From assembly GCF_030272615.1 (NCBI RefSeq), contig NC_081413.1, positions 23,376,501 through 23,440,500 of the forward strand: 64,000 bases of DNA, read 5' to 3'. The notes under the pieces are model-generated. The model saw only the letters and a list, made by a program, of their open reading frames with translations. It ran no database searches and was not told where the DNA came from. Below, in pieces: positions 11,665 through 21,815 of the stretch; position 1 is the stretch's first letter, and every line of letters starts with the position of its first letter. Position numbers and translations under genes: made by a program. Source of the stretch: Cryptomeria japonica (Eukaryota; Streptophyta; Pinopsida; Cupressales; Cupressaceae).

Positions 11665-11699
11665 AACTTTTCTTTAAGTCTAACCACTTGAAAGGAGAT

Positions 11700-12838
11700 A
11701 TGGGGGAATACAGCATGAGGGAACTCACTCACTGTCTGGTTGAATCTAAGAGAACCTATGATAAACTTAAGCTTAAGTATAAAGCCTCTTTAGCCAAAAG
11801 AAGAGAACTTGTTGAGCAAATGCTGGAAATCACTGAAAATAGCTCTTTTGATGAAGTAAACATGGATGCCCTAGTCGAAGAAGTGGAGAAACTGAATGAG
11901 TCCAAAAATAACCTAAGGAGGGAGCTGGAAGGACTGACCATTAGGATGAGTCAGGAACTAGAAAACCGAAGAAAAGTTGAGGATCTAGTGAAGGATAAGG
12001 AGCACGAGATCTTTAAGTTGAATGAAGAAATTGGTACCATTACTACTTATCTGCAAGAGGGTAAGGAAGAGAAAGAAGAAATGAAAGCAAAAATCAATGC
12101 AGCCATTTCTCAAAGTGAAACCCTAATGAAGACCAATGAAGCTCTTTCCAAAGAACATGCTGAGATGAAGGAGATACTTGTAAAGTTCAACTTGAGCTCT
12201 GCAAAATTGGACCAACAGCTAGAATCAATGAAGCCATCAAGGGATACCACTAGACTTGGTTTCTCTGCATATGAGGAAGGTGAATCCTCTAGAACTAGGA
12301 TTGATACACCAAAAGAGCAACCGGTACCTGAGAACAGTAGAAAAAGAAAAGGTAAGTCAAAGTTCAAACCTGTATGCTTTAACTATCATAAGGAAGGACA
12401 GACTACCAATGTATGTAGGAGCAAGACTTATAATAATTTCCCTTACATGCAAAACAATTTATATGACCACAAGGCTAGAACTGGTAGATTTAATGGTCAT
12501 TATTATGCATGCAACAGTTTGGGCATAGATCTTCTAAGTGCAAATCGGTTATGAGAAACCTTGGAGGCTATGCACCAAGATCAAAGGGAGTTGTCCAAGA
12601 ACCTCTTATGAACCAGAACCCAAACTGGTATAGAACCTATGAAAAATGGTCAAATGGTTATGGAGCGTCAAACGGTTGGCATGAAACCTGTGTGATCTGT
12701 CGTGGTAGCAATCACGCTGCTGCAACATGTAGGAGAAAGAATGGAAAGGTGAACACCGGACCATGGAGAGTACTCGGTATGGTATGCTATCATTGTCACA
12801 AACTGGGACATCTTGCAAGATCATGCAAATTGAGATAA
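11700..12838 (+). pseudogene. gag-like protein of element C with up to four zinc knuckles (frameshifted)
   Basis: The start ATG at 11700 follows the primer-binding site by 35 bases. Residues about 1-190 are charged heptad-like sequence expected to form a coiled coil. There follows a Ser/Lys-rich linker and a degenerate knuckle CFNYHKEGQTTNVC at about 12376-12417, lacking the second Cys and the His. A +1 frame change near 12510-12530 falls inside the second knuckle. After it the frame 12509-12838 carries two intact CX2CX4HX4C knuckles, CVICRGSNHAAATC and CYHCHKLGHLARSC. The N-terminal UBN2-type gag domain found in element F is absent. The protein would bind RNA in a particle. The remaining sequence to 13000 keeps a low-complexity coding look but has stops. 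Confidence 0.75.
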
Positions 12839-13465
12839 AAACCATCGAAAGACAGACCAGTCGACCCAGAAGGTAAAGGAAAGGTTGATGTTGAAACCGT
12901 TCAAGAGGATATGAATAAAACTTGGAAAAAGAAATATGAAGAGAAGCCACAAGATGTACCAATTTCCACACCCAATGTGGAGACCCTTGAATCGGCAAAT
13001 TAAGCTTCAAAAATATTAAGGGGGAACATATTGGTAACAATGTTTTGAACCCCCGGAGTATATTGGTAAAGTGCTTTTATCAGTATTGGTTACCTCTCAA
13101 CCAACAAAAGAAATGAAGTGGTAAAAGGTAAAACTAGGGTTTGTACCCTAACGGTGATGCATTTATTATGGTAGGTAGGAGCATGTATAAAGGTGACACT
13201 TGTAGTCATTTTTACTTAACTATTTTCAAAGAACCATTTGTCTAACTTGAGCAACGCAACAAAAGAAATCAATCTTGCATTCAAAGAAATCCAGGAAGAA
13301 ATCTTATGCAAGACCCAGCTGTCATTTCAAGTTATCCAGAGTGGAGTGCAGAGTGGTATAGCAATCTTTTGGAGAAGTGTGTTGTGCTCGACATCGGCGA
13401 ACCCTAGTTCGGAGTGAAAAGATATTTTTTGTTGAATCACTCTTATCATTCAAAATTATTTAGAC

Positions 13466-16331
13466 ATGGCTTCTACATCCAAAGTCTCTTCTAGTTCTTC
13501 CACACCTGAGGAGTCATCCAAATCTCTTAGGAAGAAGTTGAATTACAATGCCCTATCTCAGATTCTCATCGGAGTCATTGTTGAAGGGGATGTTTCTAGT
13601 TACATTGATTGCATACTGGAAGACCTAGGGTCTCTAGTGATTCACTCCCAGTTGAGTTTGTTCTGTGCAAAAGATAAGGAGATTAAACCAGAGTACAGCA
13701 TGATCGAGAAGAAGAAAGTCCACAATGCAGTATATTTTCTCGAGGAATTCATAGAAGATCATATAAGAATTATTCTTAGTAGGGTTCATGGTTACAAGAT
13801 GTATCTCGAGCGAACCCATGATATCACACTGAAGGCAATCCATGTCGTGACCGGTTTCTACAATACTGGAGAAGTCCCTGTTCTTCGTAAGATCACAAAA
13901 GCCAAAGTGGAAGAACTCACTGCTTCTATGACCAACAAGTGGGTAATGACGGTCAACACCATAATAGATTACTTAGTGAAGTATGCATGCATGGTGATCG
14001 TGTATAGAGTATTCTATGCCAGCAGAATGAGATATGTTCCTATAGTTGCGGTGCATGCTGCTCATTGAAAGATCAAGGAAGATGCAGAGTACGACTTGTG
14101 TACCTACATGAAAAAACAACTCATGGAGAATTTGAAATCCATCAAAGAGGACAAGGCACTAAGGTTCAAGTTTGGTCAACTACTTGTCGAGTTATTTTTC
14201 TACTTTCAAGGGTATTTTTTGGGAGTTGGTGATTTTCAATGGTCAAGTGACCTACCGGTTGCAAGACAAATCAAGGAGAGTCTGCAAGCAGTGGGATCTA
14301 CTTATCCAGAGACTCTGAACAGGTATTTTGATGAGTTTAGATTAAAGATGAACCAGAGAACAAGGCTATCAGGTGACCTGGTTAAGAAGTATGAAGATGA
14401 TATTTGTTTCATGATCAAAGTCGATCATTACATAATGGAAGTGGTTGAGCCAAGAAAAGAGGAAGTTGAGCCTATGGGCTATGAAGTGGTGAATGATATA
14501 CTCATTGGGTATACCTCTACCCTACTTGCTTCACCGCTTGATCCAAAGAAGAAGAGGACCGGTACCTACTCTAAGAGAGTTAATCCTCCTGAAGTACCAA
14601 AGAAGAAGAAGAGGAAAGTTGTGCCATCGGCATCGGCACAGGTTACATCTACTGCCAGTCCAAAAGTGATCATGAGGTCACCAGCCAAGAAGAAACCAGA
14701 GGCTATTTCGACAAAGGTATTTGAGAGGAAGAGGAAAACCAAGAATGGAGCACAGGATTCAGTAGACATTGAATCGGAAGATGAAATGAAGAAGATAAGG
14801 CAATCGGGTAAGAAGACCAAGCTAACCAGTAATGTACCTGTAACCTCTGCACTAGTAAATTTACACATTGCTTGTTACAAGCCTATGACACATTATCAAA
14901 GGATTATAAAGAATATTAGAAGGAAAATTCTTGATGATCTAAAAGATTATTTTGATGATCTTAATGATACTGAAAAGCAGGAGGTAGAGCAAGAACTCAT
15001 TAAGTATTTATGTGATAATGATCGGTCTCCAATCGATATTAAACTTATAGCTTCTAATTATTTGTATAATTCTTTGGACAATAAATGGCGTATAGTCATT
15101 GAAAAGGAGCAAGCAATTAGGGAGCGAATTTTTGCTCAATATTTCCCAGATGCTTCCAATTTTGAATTATTTGAGATTCTTGATCAATACAAAGGCACCT
15201 TTTTCATGAGAAGGAGAAGACTTTAGTTACTTGGAGGTAAAATATCTGAAGTAGAAAAGGGCACTCATCTACAGGCTCAAGAAGCTGTTAAGATGAAAAA
15301 GGTATCTGAAGCAAATCCACAGGCTGAACAAGTCTCTGACCTATCAAAATCAAAACTGGATGAAGTCTTCAATGATCAGGGAGAAAGAGTAGCGGAGAAA
15401 AATGATCCTATTGATGTGGATGCATTAGATGATGAAGTTACTAAACCAGAGGAAGCTGAGAAAGAGAAAATGGAGAAGGAAAAAGCAAAGAAAGAGAAAG
15501 TGGAGAAAGAGAAAGCAGAGAAGGAGAAAGCGGAGAAAAAAAAAGTAGGGAAAGAGAAAGCAGAAAAGGAGAAAGAAGAGAAGAAGAAAGTGGAGAAGGA
15601 GAAAGCGGAGAAGGAGAAAGTGGAAAAAGAGGAGAAAGAGAAGGCCGACAAGGAGGCTAAGGAAAAAGAAGAGCAGGAAAAGAAGAGACAAGAGGAGATC
15701 AAAGCAAAGGAAGGAGGACAGATTTCTGAGATTCCCAAGGCAACCGGAGATCAAGTTCAATATAAACATGTTGATCCCACTGGTCACAGTGAATTGAGTC
15801 TTGCCTGTCTTACCAAATTTGTAGACGAAAATGAGCTACTTAGAAGTATTCAACTTGCTCAAGAAAGATTGGAGGAACTAAGAAAGAAGAAAGAAAAAGA
15901 TGTTATTCGATTTACTGTTGATACTCTTTCTAACTTAGTCCCCGATACTCATCTTTCTAGTACCGATTCCTCACTGGCCCAGTTGAAGCTTCTATGCACA
16001 ATAGTGGGTGATCAAGTGCAATCATTGGAAGATGTTGCCCAAGATACTACAAAGAAAAATCATGAAAAAGCACTAAAAGTTGCATTTATGAAGCAAATTG
16101 ACGAAGACAGAGCCAAGATGACCCATCAGAGAGATGATATCAGTCTGGCAATGGCTGAAGGACAAAATTTTGAGCAAAATTTGCCAGCCCAATCTAGTTT
16201 GTGATGATGCTTTGAAGAAGAAAGGTCAACTCCAATTGGAATTAAAGAAGTATATGGAGACCTTCAAAGTGCCATATGATTCTTTCACAGTATGGGCAGA
16301 CTGTACAGACTCACAGGCAACAGATTGCTAG
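13466..16331 (+). pseudogene. Long second reading frame of element C, function unknown
   Basis: One frame runs from ATG 13466 to about 16204 with only two stops (TGA at 14066-14068 and TAG at 15224-15226), then shifts frame and ends at 16331. It has a Ser-rich start, a helical domain of about 330 residues, and a basic linker with PKKKKRKV (14597-14620), nearly identical to the SV40-type nuclear localisation signal, and a weaker PKKKR upstream. A second helical domain (14870-15220), a Lys/Glu-rich tandem repeat (15455-15660) and a C-terminal coiled coil follow. No catalytic motif is visible. It occupies the place where pol would be. It could be an env-like frame of a SIRE-type element left after loss of pol, or a captured gene. 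I do not recognise the family. Confidence 0.7.
15455..15660 (+). repeat. Purine-rich tandem repeat coding for Lys/Glu heptads
   Basis: Units like GAGAAAGAGAAAGCG repeat about a dozen times inside the second frame of element C, giving alternating Lys-Glu with Val or Ala. The complementary strand has long open frames here of Phe/Ser/Leu only, which are mirror artefacts. Confidence 0.85.
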
Positions 16332-16689
16332 GATTGATTCATAGATCTGCAAGCGGACTCAAGATCTATAGAAGCTTCAATTGCTTTTATTACCTAAGTT
16401 GTAGATTCTTCAGAAGTGCTTTCTGAACATGGAAGCCATTATTGTCACTCGGGAAATGAGCTCTATGGATGCCATGGAGGAGTTAGCATTCCAAATGAAG
16501 ACTCAGAGTTAAATTACTGCCTCACTCCTAGATACTTGGTCTACAAACATGAAGGAATTTCTAAAAAACTTTAAATTCATTTTTGAAAAGTTTTACTCAT
16601 TATTGTCATAAACATATACTCTGCTTTCATGTTATGCAATATGATTTTGGTAAATCTCTGCGGCTTGTTTGCATTACTTTGTCATTGTT

Positions 16690-16873
16690 GACAAAGGGGG
16701 AGTGGTATTTGACAATTTTATGCAAATGGAAGTAGTACATGCTTGTAATTTTGGCAAAGGGAGTAGTGTATATGCTTAGGGGGAGTAATTTTGATTATGG
16801 CATCATTTTTGTTTTGTAAGCACTTAGATGTCAAATTTTCTTAAGTGTTACCATCAATGCCAAAGGGGGAGAT
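16690..16873 (+). repeat. Multiple polypurine-tract-like sequences before 3' LTR of C
   Basis: AAAGGGGGAG-type tracts occur near 16696, 16754, 16779 and finally at 16862-16872, directly before the 3' LTR. Only the last should prime plus-strand synthesis. Confidence 0.8.
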
Positions 16874-17996
16874 TGTTGGCATTTTGATGATGTTTTGTAC
16901 TTAGTTATGATTGTCATTGATGGACACACACTTATTGAGTTATTCTCAACCGGTAGTATGTGATGAATTGTTCAAACTGGTATTATATGCCAATGTATGC
17001 ATAGTCTTTGTTTGTAGAAGACTATAGGTGTTTGCAGAAGGAGCTTACCAGTCAAAGCATGACCGAGGACCTCAAGCGGTACGAGGACCTCAAGCGGTAC
17101 AAGGACCCCAAGCAGCAGTCAATCTTTTTAAAGATTGGAACACTATGTTCTAGTTTGCCAGTCTTTGTTTGTAAACCGGTAATCGGTATACTTTGTTTTG
17201 TTAACCGGCAAACTTGTAAAGTGTGATGAGTTATCATCCATCGACACCAATGCAGTGATTCTGTGTCATGTTACAAATTATGTCGAGATGCACTATACCT
17301 AGGAAATTGTAATCTAATCTCATTGGACCGACATGAAATCAGATTCCTATATGAGGAAATCATGTCTAGGGTTTTGAAAAGAGTTGTGTAGGAAGATTCG
17401 GTCTTTGCAATTAGTATCTTGCGATAGAGACTAAACATGTGAAGGATAGAAGACTAAAGTGATGTTGCAATGCATTAACAGAGAGCAATCAAGGATCTAA
17501 CTAAGCATTTTGTGCTACTTTATAGATCACTTACTTGTTGATTACTAATCTCTTCAATAAGTCAGAAACCCTTAACTGGGTAGGCTCAAATAAGCCTGTT
17601 CTAAATCCTCTAACAATGTGGTTCAAATTTTTGGATCTGAAATCCTTTAACAGGGTAGTCTTTAACAAAACTTATCTCCTAATAGAGATCAGGATTCCTA
17701 ACAGGATCTATTCTGGTGAAAAAAATTGTAAGGCCTTAACCAGTCTGGTTGCTATTCTACAGATAGTAGACTTGTGAGTTTTACTCACCGTGGTTTCCAT
17801 TTGGGTTTCCACGTCAAAATATCTTGTGTTATGGTGATTGTGTTATTGTGGGTGAATGCTTTATTTTCTATTTGGCTTGTTTGCATATTAATCAGTTTGT
17901 TGTTTAAAGGGCTATATCGGTTTGCAGTAAAATTGCTTAAGTATTTGGTAAGGTTTTTGGGTATACTAATTCACCCCCCCCTCTAAGTATTCATCA
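16874..17996 (+). mobile_element. 3' LTR of element C
   Basis: Begins TGTTGGCATTTTGATG and ends TATTCATCA, 1123 bp. Relative to the 5' LTR it has a tandem duplication of about 17 bp near 17070-17105 (GGACCTCAAGCGGTACAA) plus scattered substitutions, so insertion is not very recent. Confidence 0.9.
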
Positions 17997-18430
17997 GGGA
18001 ATAACCTAAGTTCTCAGCACAACTTGTGATAGGCATGACATTAGAATCAACAATATGAGCAATGCCACACAATATATCAATTTCATTCTTATCACTTTGA
18101 ATCATATGTTTAAGGCCTTCAATTAAATGGAAGAGCTTCACTACTAGGGTACTCTTGGGACATCCATTGTTGAAAGTTATCAAATTGATTGTCCAATTTA
18201 GAAACTTTATCTATGGAAACTCTAGTCAAAGCTTCTTCGTGTTCATCATGGGTTTCATCAATTGGATAGATAGGGACATGATTAGGATGGGAAGCATTAA
18301 CATTATCCTCATTAAAGAAGTAACCCAAATTATGCTTTATCTCCTTAGTAATTAAGCCTTGGGAGACCTTAATTCTAATGCTTTGTCTAACAGGGATAGT
18401 GTAGGTAGGACTAATAGTGGTGAAACTCAT
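17997..18430 (-). pseudogene. gag N-terminus of element D (right of C insertion)
   Basis: A minus-strand frame starts at ATG 18430 (short N-terminal Ser/Thr/Pro-rich protein with an acidic His/Glu stretch). It shifts frame between about 18120 and 18183 and then continues to the C insertion point, beyond which it resumes at 10543. The product would be the N-terminus of a gypsy gag. No other domain is visible in this part. Confidence 0.6.
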
Positions 18431-19537
18431 GCACTAGAGGAGAATTTGAAATTTTGAATTTGGAACAAAGCTTACAAAATTGATTAATGCAAAATTTAAG
18501 AGAATACTAATTAAACAATTTGAACTTTGTTGGAAGAAGAGAATGACACAATTTCCAAAATAATAAATCAAAGGAAATTGGAATTTTAAAATTAGGGCCA
18601 AGGGGATACCACTTAATTTTTAAATTAGAATTTTTTAAATCAGGGCAGATTATAATTAACCTCTTAATTTTAAAAAATTTCTTAAAATATAAAATGTTGA
18701 ATTTTGAAGGTATTGTCGATGTTAGAGGGATCAAAAATCAACAAAATTGGCCAATCTTTTGGATTTAGGCTATTAAATACAGTCATAATAGTCTCCCGAA
18801 ATTTCAGGAAAAAAGTCGAGGACCGTGGTGGGAATGCACATAGTCCAACCAACTTTTTTCAAAATTTTCAAGGATTACTATTACGATGATTTTAAAGCTA
18901 ACCCCAAAAAATTGATGAATTTTATGATTTCATGATAGGCGAAAATAAGGTTCCAATGTGGAAATAGGACCCTATTAGGGTTTTGAAGAAAAAGAGGAAT
19001 TGAATTGCAATTTTGAAAAGGGTCACACCTAATGGATGGGGACACCTTGAAAAATGTTTAGAAATCTGGATTTGAAAGAAATTGATTGAAATTTGCACAA
19101 AATCCAATGAAATTTGAAAATTAGGGTTTTATGGCCTAACCACTTAATTTTTTAAATTTGAATTTTGGACAAAGGAGGGAAATTGAAAATTTGAATTGTA
19201 GGACAGAAGATAAGTCTAAAAACAGTCACAAATCTGAAATTTAAATGGAAATTCTATTTTTGCACAATTTTAAGATGATTTTAAAAATTAGGGTTTTGAC
19301 AATTAACCTCTTAATTTTGTGAATTTGATTTGCAAATTGAACACGGCAATGAAGAAATTGAATTTGACAAACAAAGAAATTTTCAAATCTAAGACAATAA
19401 CAAGCAATTTTTGCAAAACACAAGTTCAATTTCAATTTTAAAAACTAGGGTTTTGAATGAATTAACCACTAAGTTTGCAGAAAAAATAAACTTGCAAATG
19501 AAAAATATACAATGATTTTCATAATAAAGCATGTAAG
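18431..19537 (-). other. Leader of element D
   Basis: Non-coding and A/T-rich, between the primer-binding-like site and gag of element D. A segment at about 18790-18900 resembles part of the B LTR (9960-10080) and of D's own LTR (19905-19960), so it may contain an older LTR fragment. Open frames here (18507-18734, 19241-19435) are low-complexity and taken as chance. Confidence 0.45.
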
Positions 19538-19552
19538 ATGTCAAGTTCACCA
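19538..19552 (-). other. Primer-binding-like site of element D
   Basis: The minus strand reads TGGTGAACTTGAC a few bases after the LTR end. The first eight bases, TGGTGAAC, are identical to the site of LTR H at 33561-33579. I do not assign the tRNA. Confidence 0.5.
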
Positions 19553-19555
19553 AAA

Positions 19556-20744
19556 TGTGATGTTGGAAAAATGGTGAACGATGGAGACATTGAGAGGAAA
19601 GATTTTATTTCGTCCAAGGAGAGATGAAAGTTTCACTTCGGATTTCTCTTCAAACACATTTTCCTTATTACATTGGAAGAGGGGGGGAAATACGCTAGAT
19701 TCAACCTCTAGAGAAAGAGATTGAATTCTGAGTGATGGTAAGTGAATCCCCTCTTTTGAGATTGAGATTTCAATTAATTGAATTGTGTACTTATGATCAA
19801 GTGTAAAAGTGACAAAGATCTGATTATAACTCAAGATAGAAGCATAAGATGAAGCTATGCACCTTGATTTGGCAATAATCTGTCGAAACAAATTTGCCCT
19901 GTGAATTTGGGAAAACGTTGCCCGGACCGTGGCGGGAATACATACATGGTCCTTCGAAAAATCCACGAAACAAAAAGGGTTTTTCCACCTCTACAAATGG
20001 AGCCTAAATCCTAAAGTACAACTACGCACCTACAACCTCTACACAAAAAAGAGGTGGAAAGGTGTTGGGATTGGGGGTTTTCCTTCAGGTCAAACCCTAG
20101 TTTTGGAATTAACCAAATGATGAAAGAAAGTACTTGCAAGTAAATGTAAATGAAAGACTGAAATGTAAATCTCCTTAAGGGAGGTTGTGATAGAAATGTT
20201 GATAGATTTTCTTGTGTGGAATTGAATGTTGGAATGAATCTCCTCTTCAATGGTTGAATCCTTGACTTGAATACAACACCTAGCCTTGAAAGGAGACTTG
20301 AGAATGCTCAATGTTGGAAAAGAATGCTTGAATTCTCTTGAATGCTTGAATGCATGATCTCATGTATCTGTGTTATATCTTCTCCCCACTTATGCAAATG
20401 AGATGACAAATGCAACTTATATACTCGTCAATTAGGTTTAATTGACTGATTTTTTTGTTGCAAGCCAACACTGGGGGAGTTTTCCCCCTCAATGTGCAAC
20501 CTCCAAAGCAAATTTGAAAAAGGTCCTGTCCCAAAATAGGGCAAAGGATAGGGGTGCCACGCCCCTGTACTACTCTTTTTTGCAGGATAGGATGCAATCT
20601 AGGCAATGTGGAGGGAAAACAAGATGCGGTTCTCAAGTGTCGAGAAAGTCTCCGCTCTTCGATCAGGTTTAGGGATTCAGTTCGCATGCATGAGGACCCT
20701 AATGTGGTCGAAAATTGTGAGGGTCTCAATTTTATGACACTACA
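19556..20744 (-). mobile_element. 5' LTR of element D
   Basis: On the minus strand it begins TGTAGTGTCATAAAATTG at 20744 and ends ...AACATCACA at 19556, about 1189 bp. The opening matches that of LTR B. At its outer edge, 20745 onward, the sequence is that of the copia LTR of element F (ACCCGTAACAGATC here, ACCGGTAACAGATC at 26742). D is therefore inserted within the F LTR. Confidence 0.65.
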
Positions 20745-21751
20745 ACCCGTAACAGATCTTTAACCTATAATGATTTATGATTTGGTGGTGAATCTTATCA
20801 TGTTCATAACTTAGTGATGATGTGTCAGAAACCGTGTGTAATGATAAGATGGTGTTGGAGCACTTACAAGGATTGGACTTCTTGGGAAACAACAAAGTGC
20901 TTAGTAGAATGTGACAAGGGTTTGATTGCTTATCAAATAGATGTGTGGTGATGTGTGGTGATCATTCAATGGTGGAAATTGTCTAGAAATTTGTTGTAAT
21001 GATCTATAAATGTAAATTCAATGTATTTTGAATGTAGTTAGGGTTATGTAATCGACCTAGTTGAAAAGTGTATTTAGGTCGAGTTGGAGAAGAGATTTTG
21101 TGTTGGTGATTTGAGAAGAAGAGTGTGTCGAACTAGATTTGAGTGTCTGCATGTGTGTATCAAAGTTGAGGTGAAAAGGATCTGTACTAGCAAGCAAGGA
21201 AGTGTTGTGATCAAATCATTTGCCTTGTTGTTCCCTAACAGTTACAGCAATTGTAAATCCCTTAACTGAGTAGATCCTAATAGATCTTATTTGTAAATCC
21301 CTTCACTGGGTGGCTCATTAACTTGAGTTTAAAATCCTCTAACAAGGTAGAGCTCCTAACAGAGCTAAGGCAAATCCCTTAATCGGGTGACTCCTAATAG
21401 GGTCTGCTCTTAACCGGGCATATTGTAAAGTTCCTAACTGTGCTAGTCCTTTAACCGGGTGCATTTTGAAAGAGTGCAAATATTTTGTGGGTGCTAATTC
21501 TCATCGTGGTTTTTCCCATTTGGGTTTCCACGTGAAAAATATTTGTGTTCATGTGGTGGTTGCATTGTTAATTTGTGCATTTGATATCTTTGCATTCTTT
21601 TCATAATGATGAACACTTGAATGAATGGTTTGGTAAATTTGCTAACCAAATTGTTTGAGTAGTTACTGGTACAAGTTTTTGAAGTATTTTAGAATTGTTT
21701 TACTACTGATTCACCCACCCTCTCAGTTGTTACTAGATCCTCATAATAGCA
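20745..21751 (+). mobile_element. 5' LTR of element F (3' two-thirds)
   Basis: Collinear with 26742-27763. It contains the array of CTTAACCGGG / CCTAACAGG half-sites (21258-21470) and the TTTTTCCCATTTGGGTTTCC hairpin near 21513-21532. It ends CATAATAGCA before the primer-binding site. Confidence 0.85.
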
Positions 21752-21753
21752 AT

Positions 21754-21766
21754 TGGTATCGGAGCC
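21754..21766 (+). other. Primer-binding site of element F
   Basis: TGGTATCGGAGCC; one change from the canonical initiator-Met site TGGTATCAGAGCC. Confidence 0.85.
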
Positions 21767-21815
21767 CTAGGTCCTCTTTGTGTAGAAGCTTAACTGCTTG
21801 AGGTAAAGATCCGAG

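Larger units (their letters stand above)
10544..17996 (+). mobile_element. Element C: complete copia-type LTR element lacking pol
   Basis: The 5' LTR (10544-11649) and 3' LTR (16874-17996) are near-identical. An initiator-Met primer-binding site follows the first, and a polypurine tract precedes the second. Flanking 5-mers are GCGAA (left) and GGGAA (right), a target duplication with one substitution. The 5.2-kb interior encodes a gag with zinc knuckles and a long second frame but no protease, integrase, RT or RNase H. It is therefore non-autonomous. Its gag architecture (coiled coil, then a segment around TRLGFSAYEEGESS, then CCHC knuckles) resembles the C-terminal part of SIRE-lineage gags; this is inference from memory of the family. 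Confidence 0.85.

Noticed and set aside
15376-15787. Long minus-strand frames of Phe, Ser and Leu
   Set aside because: Mirror images of the Lys/Glu-coding purine repeat in element C; no start context or domain.
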